Below the pieces are notes generated by a model. It was not told where the DNA came from. It was given only the letters and a program-made list of their open reading frames with translations, and did no database searches. Source: Bacteroidales bacterium (GTDB lineage Bacteria > Bacteroidota > Bacteroidia > Bacteroidales > UBA932). Taken from it: DNA of 38,301 nucleotides. How positions within the stretch are numbered: the stretch's first letter is position 1; every line of letters begins with the position of its first letter. Below are positions 30,527 through 38,270 of this stretch, piece after piece. The DNA lies in assembly GCA_017445015.1 (NCBI GenBank), contig JAFSVL010000072.1:1-38301 (forward strand), given 5' to 3'. The translations under genes and the position numbers were made by a program.

Positions 30527-31827
30527 CGGTAATCAATCCTGAAAATATCAACGGCATTCCCTCCCCTGCCGCCGCGTCCCTGCGATGTGGCATAGAGCCG
30601 CCTCCCGTCCGGCGAAATCGCCAGTCCGACAGGGTAGGAATCGGCATCGACCGCACCCAGCATCCGCATCGAGCGCGCGTCCACCACCGCAATTTTACTG
30701 TCATGATTGCAGGCCACGAAAAGATAGCGTCCGTCCGGCGAAGCGACCAGCGTCCGGGCTCCCGCGGGAACTTTGCAACTCTTCCATCCCTGCGTCGGGA
30801 ACACCGTTTTCCCGGAAGCACGAAGGCCTTCCGCAGCCTCCTCCAGGGCAGCCATACTCAGGCTCTGGACATAGCCTTTCCCATTGATGGTCAAATAAAC
30901 GCGGCCGCGGCTGAGGATCAGATGCCGGATATTGGACATCATGCCGGTCAGCCTGCCGAGGTAGCGTCCCTGGGCAAGGTCGATCACGGCGATTCCCCCA
31001 CCCCTGCCCATGCAGGACACGAAAAGGTATTTCCCGTCCGGAGAAAAGAGCGTCCCGCGCAGGCAATAGCCGCTGCCAATATCCCTGTTGACGGCCTGGT
31101 CCGCAGGAAAATCCAGCGGGAGCCGGTAATCCACCACCACGCAGGCACGGAAATGCCAGTCTGCCATATCCGGGGCAGAAATATCGATAAGCCCGACGGT
31201 ATTGTCTCCCCAGTGCGTCACGGCAATGGTTTTTCCGTCCGGGGAACAGGCAACCATCTTGGGCAGCGGGCCGGTTTCAAAAAGCCGGACAATCGTATCC
31301 CGCCGGGTATCGATGACGGCCATGGCAGAAGGTTCCACGGCATTCTTGTCGTAATCCCTCCGATAATAGGGCACCCACAGGCAGGCGCCCTCGTGCGAGA
31401 AGCAACTCTCCACGGGCTTGCCCGAAAAAAAGTCGGGATGGAGCCGCTCATGCCGGAAAGGGAAGAAACCGCTCGGCGGGGCCCAGAGCGCCACGTGCGC
31501 CGTATCAAAGCGGTGCCGGATGACTTTGCGCTTTCCGCCGCTTTGGGCATCATAGACGACCGTCCGCATCCCCTCGAGGGAATTGACATAGAATTTACTT
31601 CCGTCCGGACTGACATTCACGGATTTGGGCGACAGGATATCCGCATCCGCCGATTCCGCCGGTCCGCCCCGGTAAGCGTTTTTCCGCGCGATGAAGGTTA
31701 CACCGAGCGAATCCAGACGCAGGCGCGTCACCCCCGCCCGGGGATGCACCTCGGGCGGCAGGGAGGTATCGTCCGGCACGGAGGAAAGGGCCCAGCCGAG
31801 AAGCAGGAACAGGAAGACGGGGGTCAT
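30523..31827 (-). CDS. YncE/lactonase-type beta-propeller protein
   Basis: The 434-aa product has a short hydrophobic N-terminus (MTPVFLFLLLGWAL, signal peptide or anchor) and repeated YVTN-type blades, seen as NVSPDGSKFYVNS, ACSPDGKTIAVTHWGDNTVGLID, LFSPDGKYLFVSC, VASPDGRYLFVACNHDSKIAVVD and AISPDGRRLYATS. Such seven-bladed propellers bind proteins, DNA or metabolites; no catalytic residues can be named. It starts directly after the stop of the STAS/phosphotransferase gene and overlaps the NlpC/P60 gene by 4 nt, so its role is probably at the envelope. Confidence 0.8.
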   Translation of the reverse strand: MTPVFLFLLLGWALSSVPDDTSLPPEVHPRAGVTRLRLDSLGVTFIARKNAYRGGPAESADADILSPKSVNVSPDGSKFYVNSLEGMRTVVYDAQSGGKRKVIRHRFDTAHVALWAPPSGFFPFRHERLHPDFFSGKPVESCFSHEGACLWVPYYRRDYDKNAVEPSAMAVIDTRRDTIVRLFETGPLPKMVACSPDGKTIAVTHWGDNTVGLIDISAPDMADWHFRACVVVDYRLPLDFPADQAVNRDIGSGYCLRGTLFSPDGKYLFVSCMGRGGGIAVIDLAQGRYLGRLTGMMSNIRHLILSRGRVYLTINGKGYVQSLSMAALEEAAEGLRASGKTVFPTQGWKSCKVPAGARTLVASPDGRYLFVACNHDSKIAVVDARSMRMLGAVDADSYPVGLAISPDGRRLYATSQGRGGRGGNAVDIFRIDYR

Positions 31828-32910
31828 TTACGGAAGCAGTACGGCGTGCGCGTACTCGAAAAGTCCGGGCTCGTACCAGTAGTTGACACAGAGGTATATC
31901 ATGTGCAGGGCGGCAAAGGGCATGACACGCTTCTCCACTTCTGCGAGCGCTTCCGGCGAATCCGCACCAAAATACTCCCTGCAGAAAATATCCCAGATGC
32001 GGTCCATTTCGGCCTTCCCCAGGTGGAAAAGATGCTGCACGCGCTCTTCGGGATTCAGTTTGGAAAGGAAATACCACATGCCGATATCCAGCATCGGATT
32101 GCCGTAACTGAAATCCGAAAGGTCGATCCACATGTCCCCCCGCAGGCTGGTAATGACGTTGCTGAGCTGCATGTCGCCATGCAGACAGGTCGTCGCTGCG
32201 GGAACACTGTCGATAAAGGAGAAAATGCGGGCCTTCTCCGCATCGGTCAGGCGGTCGCAGCGGGCGACGACGCCGCGGTAAACCAGGGTCCTGTCCGGGA
32301 ATATGGCCGTATCGCAGGGGGTGGAATGCAACTGCCGGCACATCGCCGCAAAGCGCACGGTAATCTCTTCCAGCCGCTGCGGTTCTTCCGAAATCACGCG
32401 CGAGAACGAGCGTTTCCCGGGGATGCGTTCATAATCGAGCGCATTGTTTTCGCCGTCGGAATACAGGGTCCCGACCAGCGGCGTGGGTATTCCGAAGAGC
32501 ATCACCGCACGCGCCACCGCTTTTTCCTGCGCCACCATCCGGGCGGGGAAATGCCCGCCATATACCTTGATCATCGCATCTCCGTCCGCGCTGTTGTAGG
32601 CCTTGGAGAGGAAACTCTCGCCGAAAACCTCATATTTGGACATATCCAGCGCTTTCGGCTTCCGGCTGATGTTCACGACAACGCTTACCCCCGTATCCTC
32701 GAATTTTTCCGCGACGGCATCGGCCGCGTTGACGATGGAAAAGCGTTTGCCGGCACGGCGCGCATCAAGGAAGCAGCGGAGCGCGGCGAAATTAATATCA
32801 TCCACAGCGGCAAAGTCGATAACGGAATTTTCTGCGGTCAGCAAGGAAAGAAGGTCTTCCGCCTCGGCGGCGCCTATTTTTCCGGAAGGATTTAAGGAAT
32901 TGATACGCAT
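31828..32910 (-). CDS. STAS-like domain fused to an APH-type phosphotransferase
   Basis: The 360-aa protein has an N-terminal STAS-like domain (about residues 10-85; DFAAVDDINFAALRCFLDA is the helix around the usual phosphorylated residue) and a C-terminal aminoglycoside-phosphotransferase-like kinase. The kinase shows MIKVYGG (Lys115), the catalytic loop CLHGDMQLSNVI (Asp246, Asn251) and the metal-binding WIDLSDFSYGNPMLDIG (Asp263 or Asp266). It resembles the TIGR02172 group of APH-like proteins. No signal peptide. Substrate unknown: small molecule or protein. It is divergent from the ECF sigma gene, 96 bp from its ATG. Confidence 0.75.
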   Translation of the reverse strand: MRINSLNPSGKIGAAEAEDLLSLLTAENSVIDFAAVDDINFAALRCFLDARRAGKRFSIVNAADAVAEKFEDTGVSVVVNISRKPKALDMSKYEVFGESFLSKAYNSADGDAMIKVYGGHFPARMVAQEKAVARAVMLFGIPTPLVGTLYSDGENNALDYERIPGKRSFSRVISEEPQRLEEITVRFAAMCRQLHSTPCDTAIFPDRTLVYRGVVARCDRLTDAEKARIFSFIDSVPAATTCLHGDMQLSNVITSLRGDMWIDLSDFSYGNPMLDIGMWYFLSKLNPEERVQHLFHLGKAEMDRIWDIFCREYFGADSPEALAEVEKRVMPFAALHMIYLCVNYWYEPGLFEYAHAVLLP

Positions 32911-32942
32911 TTTTTAATTTACTATAAGGCTGGCCAAGGTAA

Positions 32943-32950
32943 CAAAAATA
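32943..32950 (-). promoter_or_regulatory. -7 box of the STAS/phosphotransferase gene
   Basis: On the minus strand TATTTTTG (complement of 32943-32950) fits TAnnTTTG and lies about 33 bp before the ATG. No clear TTTG lies 19 bp upstream. The box is 20 bp from the divergent ECF-type promoter. Confidence 0.5.
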
Positions 32951-32970
32951 TGGCAGAATTGAAAAAGCTT

Positions 32971-32999
32971 TTTTACTTTTGGTCTTTGGAACGGTCTAA
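32971..32999 (+). promoter_or_regulatory. Promoter of the ECF sigma operon (probable autoregulation)
   Basis: TTTTACTTTT (32971-32980), 12 bp, GGTCTAA (32993-32999). The same two blocks with the same 12-bp gap recur before the Spy-like gene at 33825-33853. The GTCTAA-type downstream block resembles -10 boxes of ECF factors of the RpoE kind. Overlapping it, TACTTTTG (32974-32981) also fits the housekeeping -7 box. Expected transcription start is 33004-33007, at the ATG itself. Confidence 0.7.
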
Positions 33000-33006
33000 A
33001 TACCGG

Positions 33007-33537
33007 ATGAACGATAGAGACGAGCGCATACTGGAAGCCCTCAGGGAGGACGAATCGCGCGGCATGGCCCTTCTGATGGAGGCCTATGCGGAGCCGGTGT
33101 ACTGGCATGTCCGCCGGCTTGTGGTGCGGCATGAGGATGCGCAGGACGCGGTGCAGGAAGCATTCATCCGCATCTATAAATCCATCGGCCGTTTCCGCCG
33201 GGAGAGCGCCCTCTCCACCTGGGTGTACCGCATCGCCACCCATGAGGCGCTGCGCCTGCTGGAGAAGCGGCGGGAAAGCCTTCCGCTGGACGGAAGCGGC
33301 ATCTTCGAGCAGCAGGCGGATTTTTGGACGGACTGGGCGGACAAGGATGCGGTGCGGCTGCAGAAAGCGATCCTGTCCCTCCCCCGCAAGCAGCAGCTTG
33401 CATTCAACCTCCGCTGGTACGACGAACTGGGATACGAGCAGATCGCCCGGATTACCGGGATGAGCACCGGATCCGCCAAAGCCAATTATCATTTTGCCAA
33501 AGAAAAGATCATTCAATACATCAAGGACCATGACTGA
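33007..33537 (+). CDS. ECF-type RNA polymerase sigma-70 factor
   Basis: The 176-aa protein has region 2 (about residues 10-75: LMEAYAEPVYWHVRRLV, HEDAQDAVQEAFIRIYKSIGRFR, STWVYRIATHEALRLLEKRR) and region 4 (about 115-170: LPRKQQLAFNLRWYDELGYEQIARITGMSTGSAKANYHFAKEKI), with no region 3, as in ECF factors. ATG 33007 is preferred over an upstream ATG at 32950, because the 19 extra codons are formed by the promoter blocks themselves; the mRNA may be nearly leaderless. Its stop lies 8 nt into the next frame. It probably drives its own operon and the Spy-like gene. Confidence 0.92.
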   Translation: MNDRDERILEALREDESRGMALLMEAYAEPVYWHVRRLVVRHEDAQDAVQEAFIRIYKSIGRFRRESALSTWVYRIATHEALRLLEKRRESLPLDGSGIFEQQADFWTDWADKDAVRLQKAILSLPRKQQLAFNLRWYDELGYEQIARITGMSTGSAKANYHFAKEKIIQYIKDHD

Positions 33538-33817
33538 ACTGGAAAAGATCGGCAAGAAAATGCCCTATACGCTGCCGGAAGGCAGTTTGGAGGCCCTGCA
33601 GCAGCGCGTGCTCGCAACGCGGCGCCCCGGCCGTCCCGTCCGGCGCGGCTGGTGGGGATGGGCGCTGGCGGGCGCGGCGGCCCTGGCGCTCCTGTTCACC
33701 CTTCACACAACGGTCTTCACTCCGGATCCCTACGAGGAGCTGCTCGCCGCCTTCGATGCCCTGGACAGCGAAGACCAGGCGTTTGTGCTGGAGTGCATCG
33801 ATTTTGAAAATTTGTAG
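33530..33817 (+). CDS. Small single-pass membrane protein, candidate anti-sigma factor
   Basis: The 95-aa product overlaps the sigma gene by 8 nt. It has an N-terminal cytoplasmic part of about 40 residues (MTELEKIGKKMPYTLPEGSLEAL), one transmembrane helix (about 43-65, WGWALAGAAALALLFTL) and a short extracytoplasmic tail of about 30 residues rich in Asp/Glu. Membrane topology and position fit an anti-sigma factor that would hold the ECF factor until a signal arrives, but it lacks a recognised zinc-binding anti-sigma motif. Identity is inferred from context. Confidence 0.6.
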   Translation: MTELEKIGKKMPYTLPEGSLEALQQRVLATRRPGRPVRRGWWGWALAGAAALALLFTLHTTVFTPDPYEELLAAFDALDSEDQAFVLECIDFENL

Positions 33818-33824
33818 CCGCAAA

Positions 33825-33853
33825 TTTTACTTTTCGCGACAAGGCAGGTCTAA
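33825..33853 (+). promoter_or_regulatory. ECF-type promoter of the Spy-like gene
   Basis: TTTTACTTTT (33825-33834), 12 bp, GGTCTAA (33847-33853): identical blocks and identical gap to the sigma-gene promoter at 32971-32999, while the 12 intervening bases differ. The first ATG is 33 bp downstream of the second block. Here no TAnnTTTG box coincides with the block (TACTTTTC ends in C), so dependence on the ECF factor is more likely. Confidence 0.75.
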
Positions 33854-33885
33854 GAAGACGGATTACAACTTAAAAAACTTTAGTC

Positions 33886-34374
33886 ATGAAAACAATGCGT
33901 AAACTTCTTATTGCAACGTTCACCCTCCTGGGAACGCTGACACTTACCGCCCAACCCCGCCAGGAAGATACCGGCAAGGCTGCCGACCGCCAGGCCAAGC
34001 GCGAAGGATTCGCCAAAATGCAGGCGCAGAAGATTGCCGCACAGCTGGCCTTCGACGAGGCGACCACCGCCAAGTTCACCGACACCTACATGGCCTGCCA
34101 GAAGGAAATCTGGGCCCTCGGTCCCGTAAAAGACAAGGGGAAGGAAAACGCCATGAGCGAGAAGGAAACCGAAGAGAGCATCAAGGCACAGTTTGAACGC
34201 AATGAAAAAGTCCTGCAAATCCGCAGGAAGTATTATGAGGAGTACAGCAAGTTCCTCAGCCAAAAGCAGATCCAGCGGGTTTACGAGCTTGAAAAACAGC
34301 AGCGCGAGATGATGGCCGGGCACGGCGGAAACCGCGGACAGGGGCCCGCAAAGGGCCGGCGGCCCGCGAAATAA
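33886..34374 (+). CDS. Secreted Spy/CpxP-like protein
   Basis: The 162-aa protein has a signal peptide (about residues 1-22, MRKLLIATFTLLGTLTLTAQ) and a wholly helical, Lys/Glu/Gln-rich body with regular hydrophobic spacing (AAQLAFDEATTAKFTDTYMACQKEIW, IKAQFERNEKVLQIRRKYYEEYSKFLSQKQIQRVYELEK). The Arg/Gly-rich tail resembles disordered ends. It fits the Spy/CpxP group of periplasmic chaperones by layout, although the LTxxQ motif is only weakly seen (LSQKQ). It lies after the sigma operon with its own copy of the ECF promoter. Start ATG 33886; ATG 33895 is an alternative. Confidence 0.75.
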   Translation: MKTMRKLLIATFTLLGTLTLTAQPRQEDTGKAADRQAKREGFAKMQAQKIAAQLAFDEATTAKFTDTYMACQKEIWALGPVKDKGKENAMSEKETEESIKAQFERNEKVLQIRRKYYEEYSKFLSQKQIQRVYELEKQQREMMAGHGGNRGQGPAKGRRPAK

Positions 34375-34390
34375 TCCACAAACGCCCTGA

Positions 34391-36457
34391 CTATCTGACT
34401 GTAAAGTCCAGACTGATCCTGGTGTCGGCCGACGAGGCCCCCACCAGGATTTTGTAGTCCCCTGCATCGACCCTCCAGCTGTGGGAGGCTACGTCGTAGC
34501 AGGAAAAATCTGCCATGCTGAGCGGAATCCTGAATTCAACGCTCTTGCCTTTGGCGATAAGCTTCTTGTCGAAGCCTTTCAGTTCGAATGCGGGACGTAA
34601 TACGGAAGGATTTCGGGGGGCAACATAGACCTGAACCGCCTCCTTCGCGTCCACCTTACCGATATTCTTGACGGTGAAAACAACCTCACAGCCATCTGCC
34701 GTGGGGTTGACGGAGCCGCCGGAATACTCAAATGAGGAATAACTGAGGCCGAAGCCGAACGGGAACATGGGAGCGACGCCGAACTTCTCCACGCCGCGGT
34801 AGCCGACAAACAGGCCTTCCGAATAGATGGCGTGCGGGAACGGGTCACGAGGGCTCTTGCCGGATTTGTACACCTCCGGCGTCAACTCATGATAGTACTT
34901 TGCCGCAGGATTCTTCTCTTCCGAACCCCAGAAGGTGAAGGGAAGTTTTCCGGAAGGCGATACTTTACCGGAAATGATGTCTGCGAGGGCCTTTCCGCCC
35001 TCCTGGCCGCCGTACCAGGCCATGATGATGGCCGCCACGCTGTCTTTAAAGGGGTTGATATCCACCTCGCCGCCGGAATTGATAACGACGACGGTATTCC
35101 GGTTGAGCGCTGCGGCAGATGCAATAAGTTCATTCTGCCCTTCGGGAAGGGCGTAGGTGCGGTCGTGGTTCTCCCGCTCCGTGTCATGGTTGAAACCGGC
35201 CACCACAATCACGGCATCGGCCTTTGCGATGGCCATCTGCTCTTCGGGCGTAAATTCCGTGCCCCCGATGAGTTGTACATTGTATTTCTTACCCAGTGCC
35301 TGAAGGCCGGCGAAAGGAGTGATGTTCCTTCCGGGAATGGGATTCATGCGGCCGGAACCGCCACCGTAAGCCACTGTGTTGGCATTGGGACCCAGCACAA
35401 CGAGACGGCCCTTCTTCACCGGAAGAAGGCCGTTGTTCTGCAGAAGCACGGGCGCTTCGACAGCGGCATCATAGGCCATTGCACGGGAATACTCATAGTC
35501 CTCGGGGATGGATTCGTCCTTTGCAGGCTGGTCAAGCAGGCCGAAGGCAATGAAGGTCTGGAGAATGTGCCGGCACATGATGTCCAGATTGGCCTCCGGA
35601 AGGACGCCGTTCTCAATAAGGGGCCTGACCATCTCCGGCTTCGTGGTGTAATTTTCCGGCATCTCAAGGTCAAGGCCGCCCGTGAGTACGCCAAGGGTGG
35701 TGTAGGTGGACTTCCAGTCCGACATTACGATGCCGTCGAATCCCCAGGCACGAAGGTTCTCTTTGATGAGCCAGGAGCTCTCCGCCGCGTGAACGCCGTT
35801 TACGGTGTTGTAGCTGGTCATGACGGCTCCCACACCGGCCTTCTCGACGGCCTTGCGGAAAGCTGGGAAGTAGATCTCATTGAGGGTACGTTCATCTGCG
35901 ACGGAACCGGTCCAGTGACGGCTGTACTCCTGGTTATTCAGCGCAAAGTGCTTGATGGTGGCGATGACCCGGTGATCTTGGATGCCCTGGATGTAGTTCA
36001 GGGCAATCTCCGAGGTCAGGTAAGGGTCTTCCCCATAATACTCGAAGTTGCGGCCGCACAGGGGCGAACGGTAGATGTTCACGCCGGGACATAGCATGAT
36101 CCTTACGCCGCGGGCCGTGGCATCGAAGCCGATGCCGTCACCTACGCCCTTCGCCGCATCCCGGCTGAAACTGGCGGCAAGGCCTATTCCCGAAGGGTAG
36201 TACGTACTGTTTGTCTTGTTCCGCACGCCCTGCGGGCCGTCGGCCATCCTGACAGAAGGGATGCCCAGCCTCGGGATGGCATAGGTGTGGAATCCGTCCA
36301 CTTTTCCGGAGATGAACTCAATCTTCTCGTCCAGGGTCATTTTGCTCACAATCTCCGCCGCCCTGTCCTTGTCATTCTGGGTGATGATATAAGGCTGGGC
36401 ACTTGCAATTGCGGAAAACATCAACGCTAGGGTTGCAATAATCAAGGTTTTCTTCAT
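34391..36457 (-). CDS. Glycoside hydrolase family 3 (beta-glucosidase type)
   Basis: This 688-aa secreted enzyme should remove non-reducing beta-linked sugars from oligosaccharides. It has a signal peptide (about residues 1-20, SAIASA-QP), the GH3 N-terminal TIM barrel with RMADGPQGVR, the KHFALNNQE loop, and the nucleophile Asp247 in GIVMSDW. The alpha/beta sandwich domain follows (LLPVKKGRLVVLGPNA, ADAVIVVAGFNHDTERENHDR) and a fibronectin-III-like C-terminal domain (ending ISLDFTVR). The general acid/base cannot be named with certainty. Sugar specificity (glucose, xylose) is open. It follows the phosphatase gene and its VOC remnant, and codon choice looks slightly different from the housekeeping half. 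Confidence 0.93.
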   Translation of the reverse strand: MKKTLIIATLALMFSAIASAQPYIITQNDKDRAAEIVSKMTLDEKIEFISGKVDGFHTYAIPRLGIPSVRMADGPQGVRNKTNSTYYPSGIGLAASFSRDAAKGVGDGIGFDATARGVRIMLCPGVNIYRSPLCGRNFEYYGEDPYLTSEIALNYIQGIQDHRVIATIKHFALNNQEYSRHWTGSVADERTLNEIYFPAFRKAVEKAGVGAVMTSYNTVNGVHAAESSWLIKENLRAWGFDGIVMSDWKSTYTTLGVLTGGLDLEMPENYTTKPEMVRPLIENGVLPEANLDIMCRHILQTFIAFGLLDQPAKDESIPEDYEYSRAMAYDAAVEAPVLLQNNGLLPVKKGRLVVLGPNANTVAYGGGSGRMNPIPGRNITPFAGLQALGKKYNVQLIGGTEFTPEEQMAIAKADAVIVVAGFNHDTERENHDRTYALPEGQNELIASAAALNRNTVVVINSGGEVDINPFKDSVAAIIMAWYGGQEGGKALADIISGKVSPSGKLPFTFWGSEEKNPAAKYYHELTPEVYKSGKSPRDPFPHAIYSEGLFVGYRGVEKFGVAPMFPFGFGLSYSSFEYSGGSVNPTADGCEVVFTVKNIGKVDAKEAVQVYVAPRNPSVLRPAFELKGFDKKLIAKGKSVEFRIPLSMADFSCYDVASHSWRVDAGDYKILVGASSADTRISLDFTVR

Positions 36458-36490
36458 AAATATATCAGAAAGATAAAATTAAATTTCATG

Positions 36491-36602
36491 TTACCTGAGC
36501 AATACGCTCTTTTCACGTTTGACGAACTGGATGGGAATTCCGGAGGGGTCCCGCATCCACATCCTTGGAGGTAAAACCGAAATGGAGGGTCAGAGGGTCC
36601 AT
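36491..36602 (-). pseudogene. Remnant of a VOC/glyoxalase-like gene fused to the phosphatase frame
   Basis: In the phosphatase frame, from the ATG at 36602, come residues MDPLTLHFGFTSKDVDA, like a VOC N-terminus. In another frame of the same strand (about 36563-36491) follows MWMRDPSGIPIQFVKRE, like the C-terminal metal-binding strand of VOC proteins, with its own stop. The roughly 100 residues in between are missing. Both pieces read through a shared GATGTGGATGCG sequence, so an internal deletion across a short repeat is a plausible origin. Confidence 0.5.
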
Positions 36603-37922
36603 GTTTGCGTAGTCCGGAGCCTTGGGCTGGGCTGATTTTTCTTCCTTTTTCATGGTATAGCAGGTCTGTCTTTTTTCGATATAATTTTTGACGTCCACCC
36701 ATTTGTAATAGGGGCCGGAGTATGCTTCCAGTTCGGGGATGAGGGTTTCCTGCTCGTTGGCGAGGAACTTGACCAGCACCTCAGCTTTGCGGTTCTTGTA
36801 GAACACGATCTGCAGGTTCGTGGCAAAGGGGCAGAGTTTCACGCCGTTCCAGTTCCGGTAAGCTTCTTCCGCGGTGAGCCTGGGATATCCGTAGCCTTCA
36901 AGTCCAAAATAGGAGCACAGGGCCAAGAAAGGCAGGTCGTGCCCAAAGATGAGGTCTGCAGCCACGGGAGCGCCGGCTATGGCTTCATCGGCCTTGCGGA
37001 CTATTTCCATGACAAGGGGCCTGGCGCGCGGCATACGCTCGTCGCCAAAAGGCTCTGAATTGCAGTGCGCAAGGTAGAAATTGAGGGCGTGGCGGGCATA
37101 GGCGGTTTCGACGGCTTCCCAGGGCAGGAAGCTGAAGCGGTTCTCATTTATATCATAGGCCTCAGTAAACTGGGCGAGGGTAAAGATTGCGGAAATAAAA
37201 CTCTTGGGCTTTGCACCCACCAGCGCTTTTCCGCGGGCCGGATCCTTGAAGTACCTGGCAAAAATGGCCATCGTGTCAATAGGTATGTCTGTCAAGGGCC
37301 CGTGGACGACATCCAGGGCTTTCCGCTTAATGGCAGTGCCGCTGTTGCTGGTGATAAAGCGTTGATATTTAACACCGCAGTCCCAGGTCATAACCAGGTC
37401 CTTCTTGCAAGCCCTGAGCGAGGAGGTAAAGGCCGCCATACTCACCAGGCAGCGCTGTACATCCGATGATATGGCATGCACTTCCCCATGGCGGAACACC
37501 TGCGGATAGCGGTTATACATCCTCCTGGCAAGCAGTTCATGCTCCCTTGCCCCTCTGGGGGTAAGGCGCCCGTCCATACCGTCATGGAGCTGAATCATCT
37601 GCTTTGCGCAGGCAAGGAGTGAATCGCCCGACGGGGTGATGATTCCCTCCCGGGCCGCGGCCTCCAGGCAGCCCTTCAACAGCGCATAGGGCTGGTCTGA
37701 TGAATGGGAACGGGAGCCGTGCCTGCCGTAATGGCTTATATAGAAAGGTTTGAAACCCTTAGGCGCAGGCGTATCTTTCAGCGGATGGAACTCATAAGCA
37801 TGGACGTTGAATGCCGCACGCTGCGGGAATTCCCGGAGATATGCATCCATTTCCGGAGACAACTGAGCGTAGGAAACCACAGTCAGGGTCAAAAGCAGTA
37901 CACTTATGAGCAGTCTTTTCAT
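36513..37922 (-). CDS. Histidine acid phosphatase (MINPP/phytase-like), 3' end altered
   Basis: The 469-aa secreted enzyme belongs to branch 2 of the histidine phosphatases, close to multiple inositol polyphosphate phosphatases; phytate or another sugar/inositol phosphate is a likely substrate. It has a signal peptide (MKRLLISVLLLTLTVVSYAQ), the RHG motif SHYGRHGSRSH (Arg67, His68, phosphohistidine) and the acid motif FGHDLPF (His328, Asp329). The natural end should be near residue 418 (YYKWVDVKNYIEKR). The last about 50 residues are foreign: a linker with KKEEKSAQPKAP, a VOC-like start, and about 12 out-of-frame residues. It starts 3 nt after the short lipoprotein gene. Confidence 0.85.
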   Translation of the reverse strand: MKRLLISVLLLTLTVVSYAQLSPEMDAYLREFPQRAAFNVHAYEFHPLKDTPAPKGFKPFYISHYGRHGSRSHSSDQPYALLKGCLEAAAREGIITPSGDSLLACAKQMIQLHDGMDGRLTPRGAREHELLARRMYNRYPQVFRHGEVHAISSDVQRCLVSMAAFTSSLRACKKDLVMTWDCGVKYQRFITSNSGTAIKRKALDVVHGPLTDIPIDTMAIFARYFKDPARGKALVGAKPKSFISAIFTLAQFTEAYDINENRFSFLPWEAVETAYARHALNFYLAHCNSEPFGDERMPRARPLVMEIVRKADEAIAGAPVAADLIFGHDLPFLALCSYFGLEGYGYPRLTAEEAYRNWNGVKLCPFATNLQIVFYKNRKAEVLVKFLANEQETLIPELEAYSGPYYKWVDVKNYIEKRQTCYTMKKEEKSAQPKAPDYANMDPLTLHFGFTSKDVDAGPLRNSHPVRQT

Positions 37923-37925
37923 TGG

Positions 37926-38147
37926 CTAAAACTTAAGAGGGTGAATAGTGGTAACGAAACGCTGCTCTCCGCTGCACACGTAATCTTTATCAGATGCTTC
38001 CCGCGATTCCTCTCCGGGGATGTACACGCCCTGACGGGTGCGGAAATACTCCAGAAGGGCAAAGACATCCTGCATATCACCTGCATGAGTGCAGGCGGCA
38101 AGGCAGAAGAAAACGCCCAGAAGCAGTATTACCCTTTTACCGATCAA
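37926..38147 (-). CDS. Short putative lipoprotein
   Basis: The 73-aa frame begins with a lipoprotein signal (MIGKRVILLLGVFFCLAAC, Cys19), followed by about 54 residues (MQDVFALLEYFRTRQGVYIPGEESREASDK) without a recognised domain, ending GEQRFVTTIHPLKF. It directly precedes the phosphatase gene (3 nt), so they are probably transcribed together. It may be a complete small lipoprotein or the remainder of a longer one. Confidence 0.5.
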   Translation of the reverse strand: MIGKRVILLLGVFFCLAACTHAGDMQDVFALLEYFRTRQGVYIPGEESREASDKDYVCSGEQRFVTTIHPLKF

Positions 38148-38171
38148 TACTTTTTAATACAAGAGTCCACT

Positions 38172-38270
38172 TTAAAAAGTCAACGTCCCCTCACTACGCG
38201 ATAACCTCCTGCCGAGGGGCGATGACAGAAGTGCGAAAAAAGTTGCCATAGAAGTAAGATATATTTTCAT
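38172..38270 (-). CDS. Possible 32-aa peptide or truncated gene start
   Basis: ATG at 38270 opens a 32-codon frame, MKIYLTSMATFFALLSSPLG followed by RRLSRSEGTLTF and TAA. The first 20 residues look like a signal peptide, and the rest is polar. It may be the 5' stump of a lost secreted protein or a chance frame. No clear promoter is visible upstream within the window. Confidence 0.2.
   Translation of the reverse strand: MKIYLTSMATFFALLSSPLGRRLSRSEGTLTF

Noticed and set aside
32950-33006. 19-codon N-terminal extension of the ECF sigma factor
   Set aside because: These codons are made of the promoter blocks, and the transcript should start after them; region 2 of the protein is complete without them.
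23892-36457. Classical polysaccharide utilisation locus
   Set aside because: A pectate lyase and a GH3 enzyme are present, but there is no SusC/SusD pair, hybrid two-component system or clustered regulation; the two enzymes are in separate transcription units 6.8 kb apart.
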